Assembly: GCF_000972845.2 (NCBI RefSeq)
Contig: NC_040016.1
Span: 22,873,784 to 22,937,783, forward strand
Reading direction: 5' to 3'
Length of the DNA stretch: 64,000 nucleotides
Source of the DNA: Larimichthys crocea
Lineage: Eukaryota; Chordata; Actinopteri; Sciaenidae
Positions 36,443 to 47,731 of the stretch are shown here, in pieces. The translations under genes were made by a program, and so were the position numbers. The first letter of the stretch is position 1. Every line of letters starts with the position of its first letter. The notes beneath the pieces are model-generated. The model had not been told where the DNA came from and did not search any database. It was given only the letters and a program-made list of their open reading frames with translations.

Positions 36443-36735
36443 ATGCATCCACCTGAGGCTGGCTCCAGAAGTGAGTCAGTCTCCATAAGTCCCCATGTCC
36501 AAATGTCCAACTTCACAGCAGAAATAAACATGTTTACAGCCTGGTACAAAAAACAGTTTTGGTCTCTGTAGCTAATTTCCCCGTTCATGACAACTGTACT
36601 GAGGGTGAATTTATATACAACTCACCTGTTCACATTATATTAAGGCTTAAAGTTATGCAGGGTTAAGAGCGTGGACGCTTTGACTGACAGGTGGGTGTGG
36701 TCACAGGTGGATTGTTTGACCAACCAGGCTTCATT
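36443..36735 (+). repeat. Dispersed repeat B, copy 3, near the nmbr first exon
   Basis: Same family about 350 bp upstream of the nmbr start codon. Followed by a short tandem of a 12-13-bp unit (caggtccacct) at 36745-36792. Confidence 0.8.
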
Positions 36736-37096
36736 CAGCCCCCTCAGGTCCACCTCAGGTCCACCCCAGGTCCACTTCAGGTCCACCTGGAGGACGAGGG
36801 ATCAGGACTGCCAACATGGCGCCGACCAAAGCCAACACACTGAGCTCCACAAAGAAACCTGCAGACGTCTCGGACACGGCGTCACTGTCAGTGCTGCTGT
36901 CTGTCCAATGTCATCAGAAGGTCGCTGCAGAAACACAGCTAACACTGGAGACCTGCTGTCTGACGTTGACTGAATGTTAGTTATTGGTTTGATTAAAGTT
37001 GTGTATTGACTCAGTTTGTCTGCAGCGTGTTCAGCACGTGGAGGAAAGAGCAGAACACCAACCACATGGTACAGGTGACCACGCACAGAGAGAAGA

Positions 37097-37145
<49 letters not shown>
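37097..37145 (+). repeat. (GT)n microsatellite between nmbr and gje1
   Basis: About 24 GT units. Confidence 0.97.
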
Positions 37146-37339
37146 GTTGCTGCATGTAAACAGAACAAGCTGCTGGTCGGCGTCCATGTTTGTTTCAGTC
37201 CATGACCATGACAAAGATGGCGTCCACCTGTTCATCCAGGTGTCGCTCTTTAACGTGGCTTCAGTTTCCTGATTTCACTGTGTCATGCTCCTGATGACGT
37301 TCTCTATGAGTGATGAGGAAACACTGAGCCGTGCATTAA

Positions 37340-37752
37340 AGGAACCACCTCAGGATCTGCCCCTGCCTATCTCAGGATCTGCCCCTGCCTATCTCAGCGT
37401 CTTACTAAAGGCTCACGTCCCGACCAGGGCGTTACGCTCCGCTCATACAAACCGTCTAGTTGTACCCTCGCCTCTCGCAAAGCGAGGTTACTCTAAACTC
37501 TTCTCTGTGGTCGTCCCCAAATGGTGGAATGACCAACGGCTACTAGAACAGCAACATCCCTTTCTACCTTTAAAAACTTGTAAAAACCTTTCTGTTTCCA
37601 GAATGCTTCCCTGCCTAACAACACTAACAACACTAACAACTACTCTGTGTCCTTTACACCTTTCTCAGCTTATGTCCTCCTCTGTAAGTCGCTTTGGATA
37701 AAAGCGTCTGCTAAATGTAATGTAATGTAATGTAATGTAATGTAATGTAATG
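37340..37752 (+). mobile_element. 5'-truncated LINE (L2/CR1-like), 3' end
   Basis: Encodes the end of a reverse-transcriptase ORF (RALRSAHTNRLVVPS, KRGYSKLFSVVVPKWWND) and then the 3' tail gtcgctttggataaaagcgt followed by a TAATG repeat (37711-37752), a well-known end of fish L2-type LINEs. A doubled 23-bp segment, ggatctgcccctgcctatct and following, lies at its start. No endonuclease or RT core is present. Confidence 0.8.
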
Positions 37753-38383
37753 TAAGAAGCTGAGACAGTCACTCTAATTAAACTGTAGCATCTGTCTCCT
37801 CTGTGGACTCTAGAGGGCAGTGAAGGACGGAGGCGTCCCTCTACACCTGTTTAACGAGTCTTCTCCTGTCCAAAAGTTAGCGGCCTCATTTAGGCATCAA
37901 ATTTCAGAAAATATGAAAACTAATTGTCTTAATGTGATTAATCAGCAGGTACCATCATCTAGTCATTTGAAAAGTGTCTGAATTTTACAATCCATATCTT
38001 TAAAACTGAGTTTTTCTCCAACTCTGAGCCACGAAGCAGCAACAGTTAGATTCCTGTCTGAAGGTTTTTACACTGAGCTTTGTTCATAGTGATTCATGCA
38101 ACATTTCATTCATAAAAACATGGAGAAACTTTTAATATTTGGCTGCTGGCAGTATTTTCTAATTTATGGAGTGATGAAAGGAGCCGGAGGTTATGCAAAT
38201 AAATAATAATAATAATATTTTTAACTAGTTTATTGACTCATTTTCTGTCCTCGCTGCCTCCAGGCCTGATGACTCGATTTCTCTTCAACGGAAAATCACC
38301 CAAATGTTTCTCAGTGACGATATTAACTCCATCAACTCTGAAAACTCAAACGAGCTGCTCGAGATTTTCATCTGGACTCCCGC

Positions 38384-38632
38384 TCACTCTCTCCTTTTCT
38401 CTTCTTAGCTTCCTCCGTCAGCGTCCTCTTCACTCTCTTCTCCTCTGCCATATGTCCATAGAGCTGCTGAGCCTGGTTACCTCCTCTTCTTCTTCCTGCG
38501 TCCATAACGCCGTTGGTAAAACACTCAGTCGTCAGCTTGGCGGTGAGCTCAGAGCGACGGGTACCCGTCGCTCTGAGCTCACCGCCAAGCTGACGAACTG
38601 AGCTAACAAGCAGCTACAGCTGTCAGCAGTTT
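38384..38632 (-). repeat. Composite repeat R with full hairpin
   Basis: Minus-strand copy with the same module order. The hairpin is centred between 38562 and 38563 in GGTACC with about 37-nt arms. Confidence 0.8.
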
Positions 38633-39605
38633 ACCTGATCACAGGTCAGTGTGGGTCAACCAGCGATTTGTTTTTATTGTAGAAAAGTTCAGCTTTAAGT
38701 CTTGACCGCCATCGCTGTGATCTCACACGTCTTCACAACAGATCCTGCTCAAAGCTGAGAAGTATTTTCATTTTCTGTCAGTGATTTGGTTTAAAAAGCT
38801 GCAGGTAGGCGACAGGTGAGATTTAACACACAAGCAGGAGTCACGAGAAGCATGAGAGTGGGATAAAACACCTGATGGTTCTTACTTCCACTAACACCTG
38901 CAGTTTACTTTGTGTGGATCCATTCAGCGGATCATGAAATGTCCAGGTGTCCTACACGTCTCCAACACTATAAGAGCGCGTCCTCTAATCCTGCATGTTC
39001 ACGTCGCCATCAGGGGAATAAAAAGGAGCGAGAAGCACAAACATCAGATCAGTGTCTGTGAGATGTGTTGAATTATCTTTTAACCACGTAACCTCCTCCT
39101 GAAAACCAGTCGGCTCTATTGTATCTAGAATATGAGATGAATGCACTAAATGAAAAACGAGAGAGAGCTGTGGCAGGTTCAGGGATGAAGTCAGCGCTAA
39201 CAGCTCCAGGGTCAGCCATTGCTTTGTGACTTTTTATAATTATGATTCATGACATGACGAGGCTTTGAGCTGCAATTTCCTCCTGAGCTATATTTTTAAA
39301 AATCAGGAGGATGTAAGATAGGATGCCACAAACTGATTCAAAAGTTTTTTTTGCCGAGCTGAGTTCCAGATGGCGAGCGATGCGTCTGTAACTTTAAAAA
39401 TGTCTTTGTATGTTCAACTTTTTATTATGAATGTGAGTTTTTTTTTAGAAATCTGTCCTTTTCAGGCCCAGCAGTCAGCAGCTTTTATGGACATAATGGC
39501 AAGGAGAAGAGAGTGAAGAGGACGCTGACGTTTTCCTGACGAACAGAGTAATGCTACCAGCTGTAGCTGCTGTTAGCTGATGTGAGCTCAGTGTGTTAGC
39601 CGTGT
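38630..39605. repeat. Local direct duplication, copy 1
   Basis: Matches 39850-40578 almost base for base from tgatcacaggtcagtgtggg to ttagccg, with copy 2 lacking about 270 bp of the middle (39080-39390). It abuts a gap, so the two may be alleles left side by side. Confidence 0.9.
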
Positions 39606-39621
39606 CCTCTTTTTTTATTTT

Positions 39622-39631
39622 NNNNNNNNNN
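39622..39631. other. Assembly gap (10 N)
   Basis: Ten Ns between two near-identical blocks (38630-39600 and 39850-40578). Confidence 1.
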
Positions 39632-39633
39632 CT

Positions 39634-39927
39634 GGTGACCCACACTGACCTGTGATCAGGTGACCCACACTGACCTGTGATCAGGTGACCCACACTGACC
39701 TGTGATCAGGTAAACTGCTGACAGCTGTAGCTGCTGTTAGCTCAGTTCGTCAGCTTGGCGGTGAGCTCAGAGCGACGGGTACCCGTCGCTCTGAGCTCAC
39801 CGCCAAGCTGACGAACTGAGCTAACAGCAGCTACAGCTGTCAGCAGTTTACCTGATCACAGGTCAGTGTGGGTCACCTGATCACAGGTCAGTGTGGGTCA
39901 CCTGATCACAGGTCAGTGTGGGTCAAC
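39634..39927. repeat. Perfect inverted repeat, about 147-bp arms, GGTACC centre
   Basis: Arms meet between 39780 and 39781 with no spacer. Each arm holds three copies of a 25-bp unit containing cacactgacctgtgatcagg, then the repeat R hairpin arm. It starts a few bases after the 10-N gap. Confidence 0.95.
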
Positions 39928-40578
39928 AGGATTTGTTTTTATTGTAGAAAAGTTCAGCTTTAAGTCTTTGACCGCCATCGCTGTGATCTCACACGTCCTT
40001 CACAACAGATCCTGCTCAAAGCTGAGAAGTATTTTCATTTTCTGTCAGTGATTTGGTTTAAAAAGCTGCAGGTAGGCGACAGGTGAGATTTAACACACAA
40101 GCAGGAGTCCACGAGAAGCATGAGGAGTGGGATAAAACACCCTGATGGGCTTATCTTCCACTAACACCTGCAGTTCACTTTGTGTGGATCCATTCAGCGG
40201 ATCATGAAATGTCCAGGTGTCCTACACGTCTCCAACACTATAGGAGCGCGTCCTCTAATCCTGCATGTTCACGTCGCCATCAGGGGAATAAAAAGGAGCG
40301 AGAAGCACAAACATCAGATCAGTGTTCTGTGAGATGTGTTGAATTATCTTTTAACCTTTAAAACATTAAAAATGTCTTTGTATGTTCACATGTTTTATTT
40401 ATGAATGTGAGTTTTTTTTAGAAATCTGCCTTTTTCAGGCCCAGCAGTCAGCAGCTTTTATGGACATAATGGCAGAGGAGAAGAGAGTGAAGAGGACGCT
40501 GACGTTTCCTGACGAACAGTGAAGTGCTACCAGCTGTAGCTGCTGTTAGCTGATCTGAGCTCAGTGTGTTAGCCGGGT
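39850..40578. repeat. Local direct duplication, copy 2
   Basis: Second copy of 38630-39605 with an internal deletion of about 270 bp and few substitutions. 40580-41450 downstream holds no gene that I can see. Confidence 0.9.
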
Positions 40579-41450
40579 CAGCGGTGTGAAAAGTTGCATC
40601 AAGTATCACGCGGTTAGAGCGGCTTACACCGGAAGCTCTGTGGCTGGACTTTCAAAATAAAAGTCTAAAATCCCCCCACCATAAGAACAATGTTGCCCTG
40701 TTGAACGTTCCAGTCGTGTTCTGAGCTCACGATGTTTTCACAGCATCACTGTATCTCAAGTTTTCATCACTTGTAACATCAAAACTAAAACTGATTTTTA
40801 TGCATCGTTTGGTTTAATGTCACATGTATTATTAATTATTTCTGTCATATCTTTCACTATTTTTCTATAGCAGTGACGTTACAGTCTGCTTCAGTTATCA
40901 CAGCATCATTCATTTCTGTTTTACTTCATTTAAATTTCTCATATTTTTCTCAGTTGTTCTCTCTTCTGTTTGCAGGCTCAGGGCTGAGTTTATTTTGAAA
41001 GCTCAGACTGGAAGTTTCTCACGTTGACTCACGTCTGACTTGACTCTGGCTCTCTGTCCCGCAAGTTCCCGCAACTGGCATGAGTTTAGGATCCCTGGGT
41101 GGAAAAAAGAGGGTGGAATGAACAGCACGCCGCCTGGATTACGGTTGGTGTGTGGACTTCTTTTTTTATTTGATTTGAATTTTGATCTGATGTCTTTTTG
41201 TATTTGGGGGGCGGTCGCTGGACTTTTATTTTGGAACAGTAGCAGTTCTTCCAGAAGTATTGACAGTGCAGGGTGTGTGGTGTTTCTGACTTTAGTCACA
41301 GGTCTTAATTAGGCCTGGTTTGGCACAAATGTCTGAACGACCATCATTTATCCCAATTCATCCATTTGATTGGTATTTTCAAAATAAAACTACACATCTT
41401 TAAAAATAACAAAAGTTGAGCTGCTTTGTGTTTTTGTTGCATGTTTGCCA

Positions 41451-41454
<4 letters not shown>

Positions 41455-41498
<44 letters not shown>
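41455..41498 (+). repeat. (CT)n tract upstream of gje1
   Basis: About 21 CT units about 330 bp before the gje1 start codon; a CT/GA tract in a promoter-proximal place could act as a GAGA-type element, but this is not shown. Confidence 0.9.
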
Positions 41499-41501
<3 letters not shown>

Positions 41502-41768
41502 TGTGTGTGACAGGAGGTTGTTTTTTCGCTGACATAGTTCTATAGGGATTATAATACATGGACCACATGCCCCCTCCTCTCCAGGCCATTGTTGGCCCCT
41601 CCATCTCTGTTGTCCTTTTTCCAGTCAATTGATGGAGGGATAAAAGGCAAAAAAAAATATGCATTGACATGAGCTTTGAGGGCAGGGAGAGGGAGAGAGG
41701 GGTCAGTTGGAGATTTCGCAGCCCGACTGTTGGCGGACTTTTAACTGTTGCCAGCAGTACAACCGGCC

Positions 41769-41831
41769 ATGAGGGTCCGGATCAGGCCTGATGTGACACA
41801 CAGGAGACAGACAGGCCAAACATGTCTTTAA
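41769..41831 (+). promoter_or_regulatory. Possible upstream ORF overlapping the gje1 start
   Basis: An ATG 53 bp upstream opens a 20-residue frame (MRVRIRPDVTHRRQ...) whose TAA overlaps the ATGTCTTTAA of the gje1 start in a different frame. If transcription starts upstream of 41769 this uORF could limit Cx23 translation. The transcription start is not visible, so this is only a candidate. Confidence 0.3.
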
Positions 41832-41860
41832 ACTACATCAGAAACTTCTATGAAGGATGC
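41822..41860 (+). CDS. gje1: gje1 exon 1 coding part
   Basis: Encodes the 13-residue connexin N-terminus MSLNYIRNFYEGC and ends at a strong donor, TGC|GTGAGT. It is too short to stand out as an open frame; it was placed by homology to the Cx23 N-terminus and by phase. Confidence 0.9.
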
Positions 41861-44800
41861 GTGAGTAGCACAAAGTGCCCCGCGTTGAACAATTATCCCA
41901 TGGATCTGTTTTTAATCCGTCTTTTTGTATCTGCCTGGCGTATTGGTGAGGCGAAAGGTTCCTCTGCTTTGTGACAGTGTGGGTTTTTGTCTGGTTGGTC
42001 TGGAGCCGAGCAGGTTTTGTTTTAGCCTTCAGGGCCTCTGGGAGCCTCTGCTGCATTTATCCGCCTGACAACAGCTGTTTTCTCTTTGTGTCCGACTCTG
42101 TGATTGTGCAATGAAAATGTCAATGCTTGTTTGTACTCATATGTGGACGATACATAACTATCTATCCATGCCTACATTAACGTACGTGTATAATGGGGCT
42201 TGTGTTTGTGATTCAGCTCAGGCCTCCTACGGTGATAGGCCAGTTCCACACCTTGTTCTTCGGCTCGGTGCGGATGTTCTTCCTGGGCGTTCTTGGCTTC
42301 GCCGTCTATGGGAATGAGGCACTGCACTTCAGCTGCGACCCGGATCGCCGAGAACTCAACCTGTTCTGCTACAACCAGTTCAGACCTATAACGCCTCAGG
42401 TAGGACTGAATTTAACTCTCTCAGTCCTGAACTATCATTGTACATATAGAGCTTTGTGTGTGTGTACTGAAGAATAAGTTGGCAATAACGTGTCAATAAA
42501 TGAGTACGCATTTCCACACTTTGTCCACCAGAGAGCAGTGAACATGTTATTTCTGAACTGTTTAATCTCCCCATAGCCCATATCACAATGTGGTAATCTA
42601 AAAAACATCTGTATCAAAATGATTTCTTATTTGTTAATGTTGAATTCTTAGATACTGATAATGTATTGGCAAACCAGTAACTGTCTGGATGTCGGACGTG
42701 GCAAGTTATGAGAAAAAATGATACGGACAATGTTCATTCAACGAACACAGCAACAAAACTGCTGTTTGTGGTTCATGAAAAAGGATCTTAATCTTCAACA
42801 AAAAGGTGTTTTTATATATTATATATATTTATAATTTTGTGACACACACAGAATATTAATCTGAGTCGGTCAGTGGCGAAAACAAACACTTTAATGGACG
42901 TACATTGCCAGTAGGAAATACAGAAGTTACCCTTTGACAGAATGGTTAGATCTCAAAGACATAGTCCACCAAGCGAACTCGTTAACTAGTATGTATCAGA
43001 CCCAAAACATCACGTGTAAGATGAACAAACAAGAATAATCAGCTCTGTGCTGCACTGCAGAAGATACACTATCATAAACAGATTCATATTCCACCTGAGG
43101 CTTCTTTAGAGACGCATGTTAATGTGTCCAGTCAAATAAAAAGGTTTGCAATCAGAACAGTCACAGGCTGTGATCAGTATCTTTTTCATATTGATAGAAA
43201 ATACAATTTGAAAGAGGTGAAACATTTCAGCAATCATTGAACGCCACTGGGTTCCTGCCAGACACCAGTGCCATATTTTATTCACCTGCATCCTCTGGAT
43301 GACCAATTTAAAACCAATGTGTCAAGAGATGAAAAATGAATGTACAAATATTCTTTTCCCTTATTTGTTCAACCTCTTTCCTTACTTTCTATTTCTCCGA
43401 TACCACAACTCTTTTCTTCACTAGTCCACTGCACTTAAAGGGTAACTTCGATCTACCCCCCTCCAGGTGTTTTGGGCGTTACAGCTGGTAACTGTGCTAT
43501 TTCCTGGGGCGGTGTTTCACCTCTACGCAGCCTGTAAGAACATAGACCAGGAAGAGATCCTGGAACGACCCATCTACACCGTCTTCTACATCATTTCTGT
43601 TCTTCTACGCATCATTCTTGAAGTCATTGCCTTCTGGCTACAAAGCCACCTCTTTGGCTTCCAGGTCTGTACATTTCCAATGATTTCAAATGTAATGAAA
43701 TTAGACATTTTCCATTTGCCTCTATTGTTGTGGAGAATTTTATTCATCATTTGGTCAGTTCAGTCAGTAAAGAGAAATCGCACAGGAGCCCAAGATGTCT
43801 TATGCTGAAAGGTTTCTTGAAGCTTGGCCAAGGAGACCAAGATTACTTGTGTCACAGCATAGTGAAAATATGTTTCCCATTAGTGGTCCGAAATTATTAC
43901 CTGACATTATAGAGACTTCTAAGTTATGTACCCATCTGTTGTGTTAAGGGAGGGAGTCAGCCCTATCCTCGGACCTCATAGGTGATGAGGAATGGCTCCT
44001 GCATTCATAAACACAAACACACAGCTGCTCTGAATCTTAAGTCAGTGTCCCCAGAACAACCTAAGATTATCTCTGTCCCTACAGTAACCTCAAGATATAT
44101 GATGGACCCTGTGTAACCCCCATGTGAGGCATGCAGGAATAGAAAATTCCCTCACCCCTCAGACTGTCTTTGTCATGGTGACCAAAGAGCATGAAGAGTG
44201 CCCCTTACTGTGCAACCCTTTCCCCAGCAAATGCTTCAAGTTCCTCTTAGGGGAAACCCAGCGCCGGTCCTGGCCACATTTGCGCCCTGGGCGAATTCCC
44301 CCCCCCCCCCCCCCGAGGCGAACATTTTCTCGTGTGCCCTCACGGCCGCCCGTGCGCCCCTGGATGCGCCATGCGCCCCCATCAGTCTGTCCGCCGCCCC
44401 CCTCTGTCTTGTCAACACCACGCTCCCGGGGCGCCCGCTCCGCTAACTTAATGAGCGGTATCGAAAATTACCGAGGTTTTTTTCTTTTTCGGGCGCTCGT
44501 GCGCCCCCCACGAAGACTGCGCCCTGGGCGGCCGCCCACATTGCCCATAGCTAAGACCGGCCCTGGGGAAACCAAAGGAGATGTAATTCTTCAATTTGGA
44601 TGAGGGAACGCCCTTTACTGTCTCTGAATCAGATCTTCCATTCAAACCTTCAGTACAGACGTCACCAAAAGTTAAAGAAATTCCTCGTTGCCTCCTTGAA
44701 AGTTTTGAGACACGTTGCTAAGAGATGTCAGAACAATGTAACATTTAAAAATGGTGGAATAAATATAGGTAGGTTAACAGGAGAGAACCGTTGACTTCTG

Positions 44801-45428
44801 GAGGAGAAGAAGCTTGGTCAACCCAAGAGCTGGACCGAAGAGTCCACCATGAATCCGAGCATATGACCTGACTGGTGTCAGTGATAGCAGCTAGTGGAGG
44901 TTGAAAATGGCCACGGTCTGATCTTTTTACATGGGTATCAGCTGAATGGAGTCCCAGATGACAAAAGCTATTAGCATTTCAATGGTTCCAGGGACATGAT
45001 GCGGACACAATTTTCCTCCAAGACCCCACATTATACAAACAAGTGTCTTTGTGCATGAGGTGCCAGGAAAAGTTTGCACTGTGATTGTGTTGATGAAATA
45101 TCTTACTGCAGTGTCAGTGTGGATCAGGACTCCTGTGGAACATTTAAATTCAGCATCATTCAATAATCAAGCTCAGAATACATAACACAATAATGGAAGC
45201 ATCACTGCCTTGTGTTTCTTTTTTTCCCAGGTCCACGCGCTCTACATGTGTGATGCCAGTGCTTTGGAAAAGGCCTTTAATGTGACTAAGTGCATGGTGC
45301 CCGAACACTTTGAAAAAACCATCTTCCTCAGTGCCATGTACACCTTCACCGTGATCACCATACTTCTCTGTGTTGCTGAGATATTCGAGATACTCTGCCG
45401 ACGGCTTGGTTACCTCAACAACCAATGA
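41822..45428 (+). CDS. gje1: Gap junction epsilon-1 protein (connexin-23), complete, four exons
   Basis: Connexin-family four-pass membrane protein of 205 codons joined from 41822-41860, 42217-42399, 43467-43664 and 45231-45428, all phase 0. Visible: short N-terminal helix MSLNYIRNFYEGC, TM1 around residues 25-45, extracellular loop 1 with C53 and C64, TM2 from residue 75, TM3 around 118-140, loop 2 with C147 and C161, TM4 around 170-190, and a very short tail ending NNQ. Most connexins have three cysteines per loop; two per loop is the signature of Cx23. The length matches my recollection of the human protein. From the literature as I recall it, mouse Cx23 is a lens connexin whose mutation gives small eyes, and it may act as a hemichannel rather than a gap junction. 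Divergent from nmbr; same strand as vta1. Confidence 0.95.
42217..42399 (+). CDS. gje1: gje1 exon 2 (TM1 and extracellular loop 1)
   Basis: Acceptor TGATTCAG, then LRPPTVIGQFHTLFFGS and onward to FRPITPQ, donor CAG|GTAGGA; 61 codons. Contains the two loop-1 cysteines. Confidence 0.95.
43467..43664 (+). CDS. gje1: gje1 exon 3 (TM2, cytoplasmic loop, TM3)
   Basis: Acceptor CCCCCCTCCAG, then VFWALQLVTVLFPG to HLFGFQ, donor CAG|GTCTGT; 66 codons. The cytoplasmic loop (about residues 98-117) is very short, as in Cx23. Confidence 0.95.
44269..44565. mobile_element. 297-bp non-autonomous hAT-type element in gje1 intron 3
   Basis: Flanked by a perfect 8-bp target-site duplication, gggaaacc (44261-44268 and 44566-44573). 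Ends are inverted: left CAGCGCCGGTCCTGG, right end reverse-complemented CAGGGCCGGTCTTAG. An 8-bp duplication with CAG...CTG ends is the hAT superfamily signature. The interior is unusually rich in GC and C runs compared with the intron around it, and has no transposase. Confidence 0.85.
45231..45428 (+). CDS. gje1: gje1 exon 4 (extracellular loop 2, TM4, tail)
   Basis: Acceptor with a T-rich tract (TTTTTTCCCAG), then VHALYMCDASALEKAF to GYLNNQ and TGA. Contains the two loop-2 cysteines, an N-V-T sequon and the conserved CMVPEHFEKTIFL segment. Confidence 0.95.
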   Translation, partial: VHALYMCDASALEKAFNVTKCMVPEHFEKTIFLSAMYTFTVITILLCVAEIFEILCRRLGYLNNQ

Positions 45429-45944
45429 CCCAAAAAAACAAACACATAAAATGACTAAGGGTGAAAATATATGACACTATTTCTGGCTCTTTGTTAGCTA
45501 CTTCTGGACTCTCATCAAACAGGAAGCTCACGTAAGAGCAAAGCCTCACCTGTGGTCCATCGTGAGTCAGAGAAATTTGAGAATGTGTGACAGCTTCATA
45601 GCTGGCAAGTCTGAAATATTCTCTAGGTGTTTTTTTACCTTAACTACAGAGCGATCATCCCTAGTTGTATTTCAGATATCAGTGGGTCTGTACTGGCTGT
45701 GTCTAAGGTCGTTGTATGGACTGGTGGCCAGAGAATACAGTAAATACCTCTGACTCTGAACCGCTGGGGGATGGGATAGAAAGAGAGGGTTTCTTTTTTT
45801 CCACATGATGACTGAAAGACTGGCATCAAGCTCAGGGAGCTACTACAACCTGAGATCATGGTCCAGTTAGAGCACAAGGTAAGCCTAGTCTGTCTCAAAC
45901 CTGCGTTCTTGGAGTTGTACACAGGTGTACCTCAGATCTTACAC

Positions 45945-45950
45945 AATAAA
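45945..45950 (+). terminator. Candidate gje1 polyadenylation signal
   Basis: AATAAA about 520 bp after the gje1 stop codon, the first canonical signal seen on the plus strand in a stretch without other genes. Not supported by any transcript data. Confidence 0.35.
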
Positions 45951-47385
45951 CCCTGGAAGCACTAACTGCACATAGCTTTGACATGTACTTAAGTTGTGCA
46001 CTGAATCCATCATATCAGTTTGGTGGATCTTCTCTGGACTTCTTATGGAGTTCCAACAATGGACCTCAACAGCTCAATTTCAGGAGATTTCTACAGTTTT
46101 GGAAAGCTTTGATTAAAACACATACAGTCCTCTTGTAATGTAATAACAGTCACCAGTGCAAATAATTTAACTAGTCACATGTTTTTGCAGAAAAGTGCAC
46201 CATAGTCTGGAAGACAAACTTCCAGGTGCTGATCAAATATGACAGAGCTGGCATCGGATTATCACTGATCCAGTAACCTCACCCAGGCGAGTGAATTGCA
46301 GGTGCGACTGCTCCTGACACTCCTATGTGTGACAGTTATCGCTTCCAGTATATGTCTGCTGTTGCTTCCAGGCCATTCTGACCTTTTAATTCCATCAACA
46401 TGAACTTTGTTGTGGACTTTTCGACAGGGTTGTCTGCCTTCATCAAATATGTGTTTCAGCTTGGTGGGTTGTAAACAATTTGAGACACCAATCTCACGAG
46501 CTACAAAGACTAAAACCACCCGTGAGACATGAAGGCATCTTTAAATATATTCTGATCACTAAAGATTCCTGAAATATGTTTTAACTCTCTGAAAGATCAG
46601 TGATAGATGTTGGAATGAATAAAAATGAAAGATGAAATGAAAAAAACATTTAACAGTACTACAAGTTGCGATGTATTCTGAGTACAAGAAGAAGAAATAC
46701 TGCACAGTTTTCATGCTAGAAACCAGTCTCATCATTCAAAGTGAGACTGACTACTGTTAAAAAATCACTGTGTAGTATCATTCTTAACGGACACGGACAC
46801 GATCTGCATAGATATTTGAAGTTTTTATAGTTCCAAGGCCCTATTGGTCACATATATAGTGTAATAATTATTATTTCTATGGATGAAAACCAAAACAAAG
46901 TCTTCATTCGGTCCGAAATGATTTCCCGATTCTATTTATCTCACCTTTTCCGAGCTTGTAGTACTACACATTATACTGGATGTGTTTTTGCCTTTGGTGT
47001 CACTGTCACTGTATTGTGAAAATGATTACCTCTCATGTTTGTAATGTGTTTTTTTTTTTAATCAGACATCCATCCAACTTTTGTTATGAAGTTTTCAGCA
47101 ATCTGTTTTTCATCTCAGGTACAAAATTCATTACCAGACAAAAGTGGATCAAACCCTCATTTCGAATCCTTTTAAACCCTTTTGATCATTTCGATGATAG
47201 ATTATACAGGGGCCGCTCGAATGGACCCGTCCCGAAGTCCTGCTCCAATCACAGCCGGTCATCTTCCTCCTTTCCTGTACTTATGGATGCTATGTGCTAA
47301 CGCTAAAAATACAACCAAGATGGTTGAAAGACAAAAAGCGACATATTTTCTACATAGACACTTAGAGCTTGTGTTTGCACAACTA

Positions 47386-47731
47386 CACTGTAAAACAAAC
47401 TGCCAAACCAGTAACAGTAAAATATTCCATTAAATATACAGTACAGTTTTACTGTACAATAAACAGCCTCTAATATAAAATACTACTATATTTACCTTAA
47501 AATGCTGTAAAAAATAAAGGTTGTGAAATATTTCACGGTCATGGTTTGGCAGTTTTTCATGAAATCTACAGAAATTTTAAAATATGTAATAAAGCGCCAA
47601 TCATAAACATAAAATCAACAGTACAAACATCCTTTACCGTAATATTAGAAAAGATTATACTGTATTTATTACGGTAAAATTCTGGCAATCTGTTTTTTAC
47701 CGTTAAAAACAACAGTTTTCTTTTAACAGTG
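47386..47731. mobile_element. 346-bp MITE with CACTGT termini
   Basis: Ends CACTGTAAAAC and TTTTAACAGTG are inverted, with TA on both outer sides (47384-47385, 47732-47733). The interior is AT-rich with short inverted stretches (accgtaat / attacggt) and has no coding capacity. TA flanks suggest a Tc1/mariner-like origin, though CACTG ends also occur in CACTA-type elements. Confidence 0.7.

Larger units (their letters stand above)
36094..41821. other. Divergent nmbr-gje1 intergenic region (5.7 kb)
   Basis: Contains the nmbr 5' region (36094-36400, purine-rich gagagagaga and gaacgagagg repeats, no TATA box seen), repeat B, a (GT)n tract, the LINE end, the gap-flanking duplication and a (CT)n tract. 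No other gene is supported in 36800-37090, 37830-38380 or 40580-41450. Confidence 0.75.

Noticed and set aside
44124..44603. 159-codon proline/arginine-rich frame in gje1 intron 3
   Set aside because: It runs through the GC-rich hAT MITE (44269-44565), whose composition removes stop codons.
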